Shown: positions 25,473 through 34,846, counted from the first letter of the stretch. The stretch is DNA of 64,000 nucleotides from JAQBQH01 sp035607415 (GCA_035607415.1 DATNAQ010000096.1:1-64000), one strand, 5' to 3'. Notes: generated by a model from the letters alone, not told the origin. Translations and numbers: made by a program.

Positions 25473-26566
25473 CTTCCCCCCGTGTTTGACGTTTCGATGG
25501 CCGTGAGCGCGCGCTCGTCGGACGCACGCGTGTGTCGGCGCGCCAGCCAGAAGCCGAGCAGCGCCGCGACGAGCATGGCGAGCAGCCACGCCGCGACGAG
25601 CCGCCGGCGCGTGCGGCGTGGGCCGCCGCGCACCTCGCCCGGCGCCTCCGCTCTCGCCGGCGACGTGCGCAGGGCGCCGCGAATGGTCCGTCCGAGCTCC
25701 TGCGCCGTCGAGAACGGCTGCTCGCGGTGCAGGCCGAGCGCGCGCTCGACGAGGAACGCCACGCGCGCCGCCGCCACCGGGCTCGACGAGCGCTCGAGCG
25801 TGACGCGCAACCGCTCGCGATCGACGCGCGGCGCGCGCGCCTCGTGCCCGGTGAGCATGAAGTAGAGGAGCTTGCCGACCTGGCCGAGGTCGCCGCGCAC
25901 CTCGGGATGGCGCGGCGTCGGCTCGTCGGCCAGCTCGGACGCGTCGCTCGCCGGGTCGCCGCCCGGCGCCAGCACGAAGCCGACGAGCTTGGGGACCTCG
26001 GCGCTCTCGGCGTCGACGCCGACGATGACGTTGGCGGCGCGAAGATCGCCGTGCACGACGCCGGCGCCATGCGCTGCGTGCAACCCGGCGCAGATTTGCG
26101 CGGCGATGTGCAGCGCGCGCGGCGGCGCCAGCGGGCCGCGCTCGGCGACGAGCTCCGCCAGCGTCGAGCCGTGCACGTACTCCATCACCAGCGCCGACTC
26201 GGCGACGAGGAGGTCGAGCACGCGCACCACGTTGCCGTGCTCGGCGCGGGCGAGCGCCTGCACCGCCTGCTCGAAGCGATCGCGAAGCAGCGCGTCGCGC
26301 GCCCAGTTGCGGCGCAGCATCTTTACGGCGACCTGGCGGCGCACGATGATGTCTTCGGCGGCGTAGACGTGGCCGCGGCCGCTCACCGAGCGGTCGAGCG
26401 TGTAGCGTCCGGCGAGGAGCTCACCGCGCTCGCGGGGCGGCGCGGTCGGCGGCCCGTCGAAGACGGTCTTGACCGAGCGCAGGAACGGGGTCGGCGGCAA
26501 GCGCTCGATCTCGGTCCAGCTCTCGTCGACGCCTCGGCTCGAGCGCGTCTGTCGTTCGCAGCGCAT
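25469..26566 (-). CDS. Degenerate Ser/Thr kinase (probable pseudokinase), membrane-anchored
   Basis: 365 residues with a kinase-like fold. Gly loop SVSGRGHVYAAED, Lys in VAVKML (K82), a catalytic loop HGDLRAANV instead of HRDLKPxN, and VGF (195-197) where DFG should stand. The metal-binding Asp is thus missing and activity is doubtful. A membrane helix follows near residues 325-345 (WLLAMLVAALLGFWLA), with a short outer tail. The ATG at 26566 has GGAGG 6 nt upstream. It is the first gene of the operon with the Cys-repeat lipoprotein, the active kinase and the PEGA protein; it may act as scaffold or allosteric partner of the kinase. Confidence 0.75.
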   Translation of the reverse strand: MRCERQTRSSRGVDESWTEIERLPPTPFLRSVKTVFDGPPTAPPRERGELLAGRYTLDRSVSGRGHVYAAEDIIVRRQVAVKMLRRNWARDALLRDRFEQAVQALARAEHGNVVRVLDLLVAESALVMEYVHGSTLAELVAERGPLAPPRALHIAAQICAGLHAAHGAGVVHGDLRAANVIVGVDAESAEVPKLVGFVLAPGGDPASDASELADEPTPRHPEVRGDLGQVGKLLYFMLTGHEARAPRVDRERLRVTLERSSSPVAAARVAFLVERALGLHREQPFSTAQELGRTIRGALRTSPARAEAPGEVRGGPRRTRRRLVAAWLLAMLVAALLGFWLARRHTRASDERALTAIETSNTGGR

Positions 26567-26699
26567 GAAGGACCTCCAGCGGCGCAAGTCGTCGTCCCCC
26601 TACGTCAGGGAGACGCCGGCCGTGGAGCGTCATGCACGAGATTTTGCGGATTCGTTCGAACGTGCGGTGGGAGCGAGGCGGGCGCGGTGGACGCGGGCG

Positions 26700-27092
26700 C
26701 TATTTGCCGGGGCCGCCGGGATTGGTGGTCGGATTCTGGATGGGTCCGACGCCGGTGCCCGGGCCGATGAGGATGAGCCGCAGGATGTCGTTCGGCTTGA
26801 GTCCCGAGGCCGAGTAGTACTGTAGGAACAGGTCGCCGAGGACCGTCCGCTCGCCGGGCGACCAGATCAGCGTCGATTTCTCCGTCAGCGGAGCGAGGAC
26901 ATTCGTGACGATGTCCTCCACGGCGACACGGACCAGGTTCCGCAGCTTCTCGGCGGTCGACCTGTTGAACGTCCAGGTGAGCGTGGCGTCTGCGGGCGGA
27001 TCGTGGCTCGGGTGCTTCGCCGCGAACGCGATGAGCTCGTCGAACTTCGCCTTGAACCCGTCGTCGAACTCCTTCTTCGTCATCTCACTCAT
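26700..27092 (-). CDS. Hypothetical cytosolic protein
   Basis: 130 residues with no signal or membrane helix. Charged N-terminal part (KKEFDDGFKAKFDELIAFAAKH), a central helix pair (STAEKLRNLVRVAVEDIVTNVLAPLTEKS), and a Gly/Pro/Thr-rich C-terminal tail. Strong AAGGAGG 5 nt before the ATG. The start lies inside the end of the upstream receptor kinase gene (8-bp overlap), so translation is probably coupled and the protein may be a substrate or helper of that kinase. No family is recognised. Confidence 0.65.
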   Translation of the reverse strand: MSEMTKKEFDDGFKAKFDELIAFAAKHPSHDPPADATLTWTFNRSTAEKLRNLVRVAVEDIVTNVLAPLTEKSTLIWSPGERTVLGDLFLQYYSASGLKPNDILRLILIGPGTGVGPIQNPTTNPGGPGK

Positions 27093-30000
27093 GGGTCCTC
27101 CTTGGTGGGTTGAATTGCAGCCACTGTTTCACCTCGTGCGCTTCGCGCGCGTAACGCTTGCCGCCGGCGACAAAGGCGGCGAGCGCGTGCTCGGCGAGCG
27201 GGCGCGCGCGATCGAACGACTCCGGCGCCAGCGCCCGCGCCAGCGCGAAGCTCGTCGCGGCTTCCATCTGCGGATCGCTCTCCATGTGCCGCCGCAACGC
27301 CGCGGCGCGTTCGAGGGTCGCCCGCGCCTCGTCGCGGTGACCGCTCGCCAGCTGCGCGCGGCCGAGGTTGGTGAGCACGTCGGGCAGCGCCATGTGGTGC
27401 GCGGGCTCGAGGATCGCGAGCGCCCGCTGATGCTGCGCGATCGCCGCCGCGTAGCGACCCTCCTCGTACTCGACGATGCCAAGGAGGTCGAAGACCATCG
27501 CCACCTGCGGATTGCGCTCGCCGTAGCTGCGCTCGAGGATGCGCAAGCTGCGCTCGCCGTGAAGCTTCGCCTGCGCGACGTCGTGCACGTCGAGCGCCAT
27601 GCGCCCGAGTTGGTATTCGGCGGCGCCGACGCTCGGATGCGCGCCGCCGAGCTTGGCGACGTAGCGCGCCAGCGACGAGGCGCCGTACGCCTGCGCCCGC
27701 TCCGGCTCGCCATGGAGCGAGCAGTAGACGGCGAGCGCGATCTCGAAATCGGCGATGCGCACGTCGTCTGGATCGTTCGCCACCGCCGCCTGCAACGCCT
27801 GCGTCGCGTGCGCGATGGCGTGCTCGTAATCGGCGACCGACGCCTCCGAGTCTGCGATGTCGAAGAGGGTCGTCACGACGAACGGATGGTGCGGGCCGTA
27901 GATGGCGATCTGCTGCGGGAGGATCTCGAGCCACAGCCGGCGCGCCTCGCTGTAGTGCCCGAGCCAATCCTCGGTGGCCGCCAGGTTGCCTTCGTTCGTC
28001 AAGAGCCACGGATGGCCGGGCCCGACGAGGCGCTCGAGCTCTTGCCGCTGCTGTCGGAAGAGCCGCTCGGCCTCCTCGTACTTGCCCTCGTCGGTGAGCA
28101 CGTTGGCGAGGTTGCCGAGGGTGATGGGCACGAGCGGCGCATCGGCATGTCGTCGCAGCTCGACGGCGCTGCGCAGCTGCCGCTCGGCCTCGTCGAGCTT
28201 GCCCTCGGCCTGCGCGACGAGCCCCACGTTCATCGCGAGCGCCGCACGATCTTCGTCCGGGAAGCTGCCCAGCCGTGCGGCGATGGCGTCCGCTTGCGCC
28301 GCCCAGCGCCGCCCCTCGGCGAAGCGGCGCTCGGCGCGCCCGACCGTCTCCACGAGCTCGGTGGCGATCTCGACGCGCAGCCGATCCTCGCCGCTGCGCT
28401 CGGCGGCGTCGAACGCGCGCAGGAACGCCTTCTCCGCGTCGGCCGGCTTGCCCTGGGCGCGGCGCGTGTAGGCGACGCGCTTCCACAGCTCGGCGGTGAG
28501 CGGCGCGAAGCCGATGCGCTCGACCGCCGGGAGCAACGAAGTCTCGACGCGGTCGGCATCGGCGAGCCTGCCGACGAGCTCGTCGCTGTGCGCCTCTTCC
28601 AGCTGCCGTCGCACCGTCGCGATCTCGTCCTTGAGATGCGGCGGCGGCAGTTGCGCCGGCGACGGGCGCTCGCGCGCGCAGCTGGCCGGCGACTCCAGCG
28701 CCGAGACCGCGCTCACCGACGACTCGACGATCGCGCGGTCGGCGCTCTCCAGCCGCGTGACGAGATGCTCGACCCCGGCGCGGCGCGTGTCGAGGCACTG
28801 CAGCCGCAGCTCGAACGCCTCGAGCGACTGCTCGCCGCGCCGGAAGGTCGCATCGCACGCGTCGCCGTACGCGCGCGACCACTGCCCCACGAAGCGATCG
28901 AGGATCTGCGCCACCGCCGCCGCCGAACGCGGGCCGTCCGTCGGCGCCACGCGCGCGAACACGCTCGCCAGCCGGCTGCGCTGCTCCGGCGACCACGCGC
29001 TGCCGATCGCGCCGGCGCGCCGGCGGCAGGCGTCGAGCGGGCTGCGATACGAGGCGATCGCGGCCGAGCACACCGCCACGATGACGATGAGCGCCACCGC
29101 CGCCGACGCCAGCGCCCAGCGCCGCAGGCGCCGATCGCGCTCGAGCGCCACCATGAGCTCGTCCACGGTCGCGAAGCGATCGTCGGCCCGCAGCGCCAGG
29201 CCGCGCAGCAGCACCTTGTGCAGCCAGCGTGGGACGCTCCCGGTGCGCACCGGCCGCAGCCGGCCTTCGCGGAGCGCCGTGCGCCGCTCGCTCGCCGTAT
29301 CACCGGCGAACGCCGGCTGCCCGAACAGCGCCTCGTAGAGCGCCGCGCAAAAGTTGAAGATGTCGGTGCGCGGATCGATCGCGCCGCCCGCGAACTGCTC
29401 GGGCGCCATGTAGGCCGGCGTTCCGGCGAGCTCGCCGCTCGTCGGCGGCCGGTCGACGTCGAGCGAGCAGACCAGGCCGAAGTCGGTGACGACGACGCGC
29501 GCGCCGTCGGCGGTGAGCAGCACGTTGGCCGGCTTGAAGTCGCGATGCACGAGACCCGCGGCGTGCGCTGCGCCGAGGCCGCGCGCCGCCTGCAAGAACA
29601 GGTCGCGCACCTTTTGCCACGGCCGCCGCTCCTGCAGCCAATCGGCGAGCGTGCCGCCTTCGACGAGCTCCATGGCCACGAAGACCTGATCGGCGAAGAA
29701 GCCGACGTCGTACACGGCGATGACGTTCGGGTGTTGCAGCTTGGCGAGCGCCTGCGCTTCGTCGAGGGCACGCAGCCGCACACCGCTCGAAGCGCCGCCG
29801 CGCAGCACCTTGATCGCCACTTCGCGCTCGAGCATCGGGTCGAACGCGCGATGCACCACGCCCATCGCGCCCTGGCCGAGCTGGCCGACGACCCGATACC
29901 TCCCGATCATCGTGCCCGGCGCCACCTGCCCGGATCCGCCGTCTCCGATGAGCGGCGGCGAGTCGCCGAGCGGGAGCGTGTCGGCGAGCACGCCGCGGCT

Positions 30001-30192
30001 CTGCAAGAGCGACGAGCGGATCATCGCCGCGAGCCACCCGAAGCAGGCGGCGCAGGCGTCGACGTGCAGCTCGACGCGCTCGCGCTCCGCGCCGGCCAGC
30101 GTGCCGTCGAGGAATCCGACGACCACGTCTTCCGACAGACACGCGGTCGTCGGCTCCGAGTCGCCCCCCCGGCCCCTCACGTGCGGCAGCAT
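27085..30192 (-). CDS. Zinc-finger/anti-sigma-like - Ser/Thr kinase - TPR receptor
   Basis: 1035 residues. The N-terminus carries an anti-sigma-type zinc motif H43-x3-C47-x2-C50 (ELHVDACAAC). The kinase domain is intact: GQGAMG, K128 in VAIKVL, HRDFKPAN (216-223), DFG (237-239), GTPAYMAPEQ. A membrane helix follows near residues 370-395 (ASAAVALIVIVAVCSAAIAS). The large C-terminal part of some 600 residues consists of TPR-like helices (LGNLANVLTDEGKYEEAERLF and others). It is divergent from the sigma factor gene at 30302, so the zinc part may bind that sigma factor. The start at 30192 places the zinc motif as usual for the class. Confidence 0.85.
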   Translation of the reverse strand: MLPHVRGRGGDSEPTTACLSEDVVVGFLDGTLAGAERERVELHVDACAACFGWLAAMIRSSLLQSRGVLADTLPLGDSPPLIGDGGSGQVAPGTMIGRYRVVGQLGQGAMGVVHRAFDPMLEREVAIKVLRGGASSGVRLRALDEAQALAKLQHPNVIAVYDVGFFADQVFVAMELVEGGTLADWLQERRPWQKVRDLFLQAARGLGAAHAAGLVHRDFKPANVLLTADGARVVVTDFGLVCSLDVDRPPTSGELAGTPAYMAPEQFAGGAIDPRTDIFNFCAALYEALFGQPAFAGDTASERRTALREGRLRPVRTGSVPRWLHKVLLRGLALRADDRFATVDELMVALERDRRLRRWALASAAVALIVIVAVCSAAIASYRSPLDACRRRAGAIGSAWSPEQRSRLASVFARVAPTDGPRSAAAVAQILDRFVGQWSRAYGDACDATFRRGEQSLEAFELRLQCLDTRRAGVEHLVTRLESADRAIVESSVSAVSALESPASCARERPSPAQLPPPHLKDEIATVRRQLEEAHSDELVGRLADADRVETSLLPAVERIGFAPLTAELWKRVAYTRRAQGKPADAEKAFLRAFDAAERSGEDRLRVEIATELVETVGRAERRFAEGRRWAAQADAIAARLGSFPDEDRAALAMNVGLVAQAEGKLDEAERQLRSAVELRRHADAPLVPITLGNLANVLTDEGKYEEAERLFRQQRQELERLVGPGHPWLLTNEGNLAATEDWLGHYSEARRLWLEILPQQIAIYGPHHPFVVTTLFDIADSEASVADYEHAIAHATQALQAAVANDPDDVRIADFEIALAVYCSLHGEPERAQAYGASSLARYVAKLGGAHPSVGAAEYQLGRMALDVHDVAQAKLHGERSLRILERSYGERNPQVAMVFDLLGIVEYEEGRYAAAIAQHQRALAILEPAHHMALPDVLTNLGRAQLASGHRDEARATLERAAALRRHMESDPQMEAATSFALARALAPESFDRARPLAEHALAAFVAGGKRYAREAHEVKQWLQFNPPRRTHE

Positions 30193-30289
30193 ACCACCGG
30201 GTAGACGCCGCCCAAACCAGGCTATGCACGCGAGCCGCACCGCTGCGACGGCAAAAACGTACAGGGCCCTCGGCGAAAAGCGCGCGTGA

Positions 30290-30295
30290 TAAAGT
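30290..30295 (+). promoter_or_regulatory. -10-like box 6 nt before the sigma factor start
   Basis: TAAAGT (4 of 6 to TATAAT), then 6 nt, then ATG at 30302. No convincing -35. Fits a leaderless transcript. Confidence 0.3.
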
Positions 30296-30301
30296 GGCGC
30301 G

Positions 30302-31186
30302 ATGGGGGAGCAAGAAGGGCTCGTCGCGGCGTTCCTGTCCCGCGCGGGCGCCGTCGCCGATCGCGAGCTCCTCGCCGCGACGCTCGCCGCGATGCTCACG
30401 AGCGCGCGCGCCGCCTGGCCCAAGGTCGCGCTCGCCGCTGCCGATTTCGCCCGCGCGCTCGCCGAGCGCATGGGCCCCGAGGAGGACGCGCTCGCCGCGC
30501 TCGCGCAGCTACGCGCCGGCGACGTCTACCTCGCCGCTGCCGTCGCGGCCGATGCGCCGGGCGCCATCGCCGCTTTCGAAGAGACGATCCTGAGCCGCGT
30601 GCCCAGCTTCCTCGGGCGCGGCGGCGCGAGCGCGACCACGATCGACGAGGTCAAGCAGCTGCTGCGCATCAAGCTGCTCGTCGGCGACGCCGACCGGCCG
30701 CCGCGCATCCGCCAATATTCCGGCCGCGGTGCCCTCGAGAGCTGGGTCTGCGCCGCCGCCATCCGTGCCGCCCGCGATCTGCACCGGGCCGACGAGCGCA
30801 GGCGCGACGACGGCAGCGAGGACCTCGACGTGCTCGCCGCCAGCGACGATCCCGAGCTCGAGTCGTTGCGGCGGCGGTATCGCGCCGACTTTCGCGCGGC
30901 GCTGCGCGAGGCCATCGGCGCGCTGGCGCCGCGCCAGCGAACGCTCCTGCGTCTGCACTTCTTCGAGCGTGTGACGACCGTCGAGCTCGGCCGCCTCTAC
31001 GGCGTCAATCAGAGCACGACGTCACGCTGGCTCACCGAGGCGCGCACCACCGTCCTCGACGGCGTGCGCGCGCGCCTGCGCGAGAAGCTGGGCGTGTCGA
31101 CGAGCGAGTTCGACAGCCTCGTCGGTCTCTTGCACAGCCGACTCGACGCGAGCTTCGTGCACCTGCTCGGCGAGCGCGGCGAATAG
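30302..31186 (+). CDS. Sigma-70 family factor of the Myxococcus/Gemmata type (TIGR03001-like)
   Basis: 294 residues. It directs RNA polymerase to a special promoter set. Region 2-like helices lie at about residues 90-170 (QYSGRGALESWVCAAAIRAARD). Region 4 with helix-turn-helix lies near 210-260 (APRQRTLLRLHFFERVTTVELGRLYGVN, STTSRWLTEAR). The N-terminal 80 residues are extra compared with simple ECF factors. It is divergent from a kinase with an anti-sigma-like zinc motif, a pairing that suggests phospho-control of this sigma factor. The gene for a small hypothetical protein follows 13 bp later. Confidence 0.8.
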   Translation: MGEQEGLVAAFLSRAGAVADRELLAATLAAMLTSARAAWPKVALAAADFARALAERMGPEEDALAALAQLRAGDVYLAAAVAADAPGAIAAFEETILSRVPSFLGRGGASATTIDEVKQLLRIKLLVGDADRPPRIRQYSGRGALESWVCAAAIRAARDLHRADERRRDDGSEDLDVLAASDDPELESLRRRYRADFRAALREAIGALAPRQRTLLRLHFFERVTTVELGRLYGVNQSTTSRWLTEARTTVLDGVRARLREKLGVSTSEFDSLVGLLHSRLDASFVHLLGERGE

Positions 31187-31199
31187 CCGGAGGATTGGT

Positions 31200-31598
31200 A
31201 TGCAGACGCGGCAGATCGTCACCGTCGAGAGCATCGATCCGGACATCGACGAGGAGATCACGCTCCGCGCGGGTGACGTTCGCCTCGTTTGCTTCCATTT
31301 CGGCGGCGGCCTCGACGTGGGGCGCTCGTACCTGGTGGAGCTCACGCTCCTGGATTGGCATCGGATGCGACCCGCGCACGGGCTGGCGCTGCCGTCGCTC
31401 ACGCGGCGCGACGACGGCTTCGGCTACGACGTCGTCGGCCGCCTCTCCGGCTCCGTCGTCGACGCGGGCATGCCGCTCGTCGACGAAGCGTTCGCCACCG
31501 AGTGCGCGTGGCTCGACGGCAAGATGGTGCACTTCGAGGTGGATCGAATCGACGTCGAAGTCATCGGCGCCGCTCCGGCTTCGCCTATCGCGTCGTGA
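31200..31598 (+). CDS. Hypothetical protein downstream of the sigma factor
   Basis: 132 residues, no signal or membrane helix, mostly beta-strand in look (QIVTVESIDPDIDEEITLRA, YLVELTLLDWHRM, VHFEVDRIDVEVIG), with many acidic residues. GGAGG lies 7 nt before the ATG, and only 13 bp separate it from the sigma factor gene, so they are one operon. It may be an immediate partner or target of that sigma factor. No family is recognised. Confidence 0.65.
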   Translation: MQTRQIVTVESIDPDIDEEITLRAGDVRLVCFHFGGGLDVGRSYLVELTLLDWHRMRPAHGLALPSLTRRDDGFGYDVVGRLSGSVVDAGMPLVDEAFATECAWLDGKMVHFEVDRIDVEVIGAAPASPIAS

Positions 31599-31701
31599 AG
31601 CGGGATCGCGAGCCGAACGGTCCGGTGGCTCGACGAGACACGGCGATTCGATAGACCAGCACTGCGACGATGGCGACCGAGACGAGGATGAGGACTGGCA
31701 T
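31585..31701 (-). CDS. Possible 38-aa single-helix membrane peptide
   Basis: ATG at 31701, TAG at 31585. The product starts MPVLILVSVAIVAVLVYRIAV and continues with a basic tail (RRATGPFGSRSRFTTR). This is a typical one-helix, positive-inside small membrane protein. The last 14 bp overlap the tail of the opposite gene. There is no clear ribosome binding site, so it may be chance. Confidence 0.35.
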   Translation of the reverse strand: MPVLILVSVAIVAVLVYRIAVSRRATGPFGSRSRFTTR

Positions 31702-31795
31702 GTTTTCTAATTAGCGCGCCGCCTGGTCGGAGCAAGAGACGGCCGTCGCGCTCCGCCGCAGCGACGGCAGGTGACCATCGACGCGGGCTTCCCCT

Positions 31796-31841
31796 TGACG
31801 TTCTACAGGAGCGGGGCTAGCGTTTGCCTAGACATTCTAGG
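31796..31841 (+). promoter_or_regulatory. PadR promoter region with perfect palindrome
   Basis: TTGACG (31796-31801) is a good -35; a weak TAGCGT (31818-31823) follows after 16 bp. Just downstream is CCTAGA-CAT-TCTAGG (31827-31841), a perfect 6+3+6 palindrome, 12 bp before the padR ATG. This is the likely autoregulatory site. Confidence 0.5.
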
Positions 31842-31853
31842 GGAGCGCCGGCG

Positions 31854-32189
31854 ATGGCCGCGGACGGCAAGACCGATCTCCTGCAAGGCACGCTCGACCT
31901 TCTGATCCTGAAGACGCTGGTGCGCGGCGAGATGCACGGCTTCGGCATCGCGCGCCGCATCTTGCAATTGTCCGACTCGGTGCTCGACGTACAGCAGGGG
32001 TCGCTCTATCCGGCGCTGCATCGGCTCGAGGACGAGGGCTACATCGCCGCCTCGTGGGCGCCGTCGGAGAACAACCGGCGCGCCAAGTTCTATCGGCTCA
32101 CCGCGCCGGGCAAGCGGCAGCTGACCGCGGAGAGCAAGTCGTGGGAGCGGATGGCGGCGGCCATCACGCGCGTGCTGCGGACGAGCTGA
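31854..32189 (+). CDS. PadR-family transcriptional regulator of the permease operon
   Basis: 111 residues, the size of a minimal PadR protein. Winged helix-turn-helix with the typical start KTDLLQGTLDLLILKTL, then MHGFGIARRIL, LDVQQGSLYPALHRLEDEGY and the wing KFYRLTAPGKRQL. The C-terminal helix is short. PadR regulators bind palindromes in their own promoter. The ATG at 31854 has GGGAG about 9 nt upstream; a TTG at 31824 would fall in front of the palindrome. It is followed 9 bp later by a large permease, the pairing seen again and again with ADOP permeases. Confidence 0.85.
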   Translation: MAADGKTDLLQGTLDLLILKTLVRGEMHGFGIARRILQLSDSVLDVQQGSLYPALHRLEDEGYIAASWAPSENNRRAKFYRLTAPGKRQLTAESKSWERMAAAITRVLRTS

Positions 32190-32198
32190 GGGAACCCC

Positions 32199-34844
32199 AT
32201 GCGCATGTTGCGACGACCCCTGCGTCTCTTCCGGCGGCTGCGCGCGCTCCTCGGGCGGCCGCGGCGCGAGCGCGAGCTCGAGGACGAGGTGGCCTTCCAC
32301 CTCGAGATGCTCGTGGAGGAGAACCTGCGCGCCGGCATGTCGCCCGCCGAGGCACGCCTCGCCGCGCGGCGCGCGTTCGGCGGCGTCGACCAGGTGAAGG
32401 AGGAGTGCCGCGACGCGCGCGGCGGCCGCTTCGTCGAGTGGCTGCTGCAGGACGTGCGCTTCGGCTGGCGCGTCTTGCGCCGCTCGCCGGGGTTCACGCT
32501 GGTGGCGGTGCTGACGCTGGCGCTCGGTATCGGCGCCAACGCCGCCATGTTCGGCGTGGTGCACGCGGTGCTGCTCAAGCCGCTGCCGTTCGATCGGCCC
32601 GATCAGCTGGTGGCGATCAACACGACGCGGCCGGGCGTGCCGCTCGATTGGGTCAGCGCCCCCGATCTGCGCGATTGGCGCAGCAGTCGATCGTTGGGCC
32701 AGATCGCCGGCTACGCGAGCCAGAGCGTGAACTTCACCGGGCGCGCCGAGCCGATGCGCGTGGTCGGAATGTTCGTCACCACCAACTTCTTTGCGACGCT
32801 CGGCGTGCGGCCGTCGAGCGGGCGCGACTTCGTCGCCGGCGAGGACGAGCCGGGCGCGGCGCGCGTGGCGATCCTCGGACGCTCGGCGTGGCAGACGATC
32901 TTCGGCGGCGATCCGGCGATCGTCGGCAAGACGCTGACGTTCAACGGGCAGCCGTTCACCGTCGTCGGCATCATGCCGGCCGGGCTGCCCCCGTGGTTCG
33001 ACGCCGACGTCTACCTGCCGATGTGCGACTACCCGAACTTCTCGCTCGACCGCGCCAAGCCCTCGGCGGCGGTGGTGGGGCGGCTGCGCGACGGTGTCAC
33101 GCTCGCCGAGGCGCAGGCGGAGCTGACGACGGTGGCGCGGCAGCTGGCGCAGCACTATCCGGCGACCAATCGCGATCGCGGCGTGGTGCTGCGGCCGCTC
33201 GCCGACGTGCTCGTCGAGGACGTGCGCAGCTCGCTCTTGCTGCTGCTCGGCGCGGTCGGGCTGGTGCTCCTCATCGCGTGCGCCAACGTGAGCAACCTGC
33301 TCTTGTCGCGCGCGGCGTCGCGGCAGCGCGAGCTCGCGGTGCGCACGGCGCTCGGCGCCGGACGGAGGCGCCTGGTGCGGCAGCTGCTCACCGAGTCGCT
33401 CTTGTTGTGGGGGCTCGGCGCGCTCGCGGGGCTCGGGCTCGCCGGGCCGGCGGTGGAGCTGCTCGTCGGGTCGCCCTTCGTCGACGCGGGGACGGCGGTG
33501 CCGGTGACCGATCGCGCGGTGCTCGGCTTCACGCTTGGGCTGTCGCTCGTGACGGGCCTCGTCTTCGGCCTGTTGCCGGCGCTGCAGACGGCGCGCGTCG
33601 ATCTGCACGCGGTCATCAAGGAGTCGGGGCGCACGATGTCGGGCGCGCGCGGGCGGCGGCGCGTGCAGAGCCTGCTGGTGGTGGCGCAGGTGGCGCTGGC
33701 GGTGATCCTGGTGACCGGCGCCGGGCTGGTGACGCGCAGCTTGATGCGGCTGAACGCGGTCGATCCGGGGTTCGGCGCCGATCATCTGCTCACGCTCGAG
33801 TATCGGCTGCCGCGCAACAAGTATCCGAAGGGCGACGAGCAGTGGAACTTCCACAAGCGCGTCGTCGAGCGCGTGCAGGCGCTGGCGGGCGTGCGCTCGG
33901 CGGCGGTGGTGCGCGCGCTGCCGTTCAGCGGCAATGCGGCGGGCTGCGCGTTCGTGCTGACCGATCGCGCGCCGCCGCCCGCGGGGCAGGAGCCGCACGC
34001 GGAGCTGAACGTGGCCCATCCGCGCTACTTCGAGACGATGGAGATTCCGATCCTGCGCGGGCGCGGCATCGGCGACGAAGATGGCGCCGACGCGCCACCG
34101 GTGGTCGTGATCAATCGGGCGATGGCGCAGCGCTATTGGCCCGACGGCGATCCGATCGGCAAGACGCTCGAGCTGCGCGGCGCGATCCTCGACGGCGGCG
34201 AGCGGCGCGTCACCATCGTGGGCGTGGTCGGCGACATCAAGCACGGTGCGCTCGACGATCCGACCGAGCCGCAGATCTACACGCCGCAGGCGCAGCTGCC
34301 GTTCATCTTCGCGACGCTGGTGGTGCGCACCGAGATCGAGCCGATGGCGCTCGCCGACGAGGTTCGCCGGGCGGTGTGGTCGGTCGATCCGGAGCAGCCG
34401 GTGTGGAAGGTGCGCACGATGGAGTCGCTCTTGTCGCGATCGCTGCGGCCGCGCTCGCTGACGGCGCTGCTGCTCGGCATCTACTCGGGCGTGGCGCTGC
34501 TCCTGGCGGCGCTCGGGATCTACGGCGTCATCGCCTACGTGGTCAGTCAGCGCACCAACGAGATCGGGATTCGCATGGCGCTCGGCGCGCCGGCGCGGCA
34601 GATCGTGCGCGCGGTGGTGGCGCAGGGCCTGGCGCTGGCGGCGTGGGGGCTCGGCGTCGGTTGCGTCGGGACGGTGCTGCTCGGACGGATCGTGCGCAGC
34701 CAGCTCTTCGGCGTGAGCGCGGCCGATCCGCTCACGTTCGCGGGCGTGCTCGGGCTGTTGGCGGTGGTGGCGCTGCTGGCGTCGTGGATTCCGGCGCGGC
34801 GCGCGACGCGGATCGATCCGGCGTCGGCGTTGCGCGCGGACTAG
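32199..34844 (+). CDS. ADOP-type MacB-like permease
   Basis: 881 residues. After an N-terminal helical cap typical of acidobacterial duplicated orphan permeases (RERELEDEVAFHLEMLVEEN, SPAEARLAARRAFG) comes a first FtsX/MacB module: a membrane helix near 95-115 (LVAVLTLALGIGANAAMF), a long MacB periplasmic core, then helices around 345-365 (LLLLLGAVGLVLLIACAN). The second module repeats this and ends with three further helices and PARRATRIDPASALRAD. No ATPase is encoded nearby, which is normal for orphan permeases. The substrate is not known. Confidence 0.85.
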   Translation: MRMLRRPLRLFRRLRALLGRPRRERELEDEVAFHLEMLVEENLRAGMSPAEARLAARRAFGGVDQVKEECRDARGGRFVEWLLQDVRFGWRVLRRSPGFTLVAVLTLALGIGANAAMFGVVHAVLLKPLPFDRPDQLVAINTTRPGVPLDWVSAPDLRDWRSSRSLGQIAGYASQSVNFTGRAEPMRVVGMFVTTNFFATLGVRPSSGRDFVAGEDEPGAARVAILGRSAWQTIFGGDPAIVGKTLTFNGQPFTVVGIMPAGLPPWFDADVYLPMCDYPNFSLDRAKPSAAVVGRLRDGVTLAEAQAELTTVARQLAQHYPATNRDRGVVLRPLADVLVEDVRSSLLLLLGAVGLVLLIACANVSNLLLSRAASRQRELAVRTALGAGRRRLVRQLLTESLLLWGLGALAGLGLAGPAVELLVGSPFVDAGTAVPVTDRAVLGFTLGLSLVTGLVFGLLPALQTARVDLHAVIKESGRTMSGARGRRRVQSLLVVAQVALAVILVTGAGLVTRSLMRLNAVDPGFGADHLLTLEYRLPRNKYPKGDEQWNFHKRVVERVQALAGVRSAAVVRALPFSGNAAGCAFVLTDRAPPPAGQEPHAELNVAHPRYFETMEIPILRGRGIGDEDGADAPPVVVINRAMAQRYWPDGDPIGKTLELRGAILDGGERRVTIVGVVGDIKHGALDDPTEPQIYTPQAQLPFIFATLVVRTEIEPMALADEVRRAVWSVDPEQPVWKVRTMESLLSRSLRPRSLTALLLGIYSGVALLLAALGIYGVIAYVVSQRTNEIGIRMALGAPARQIVRAVVAQGLALAAWGLGVGCVGTVLLGRIVRSQLFGVSAADPLTFAGVLGLLAVVALLASWIPARRATRIDPASALRAD

Positions 34845-34846
34845 CC

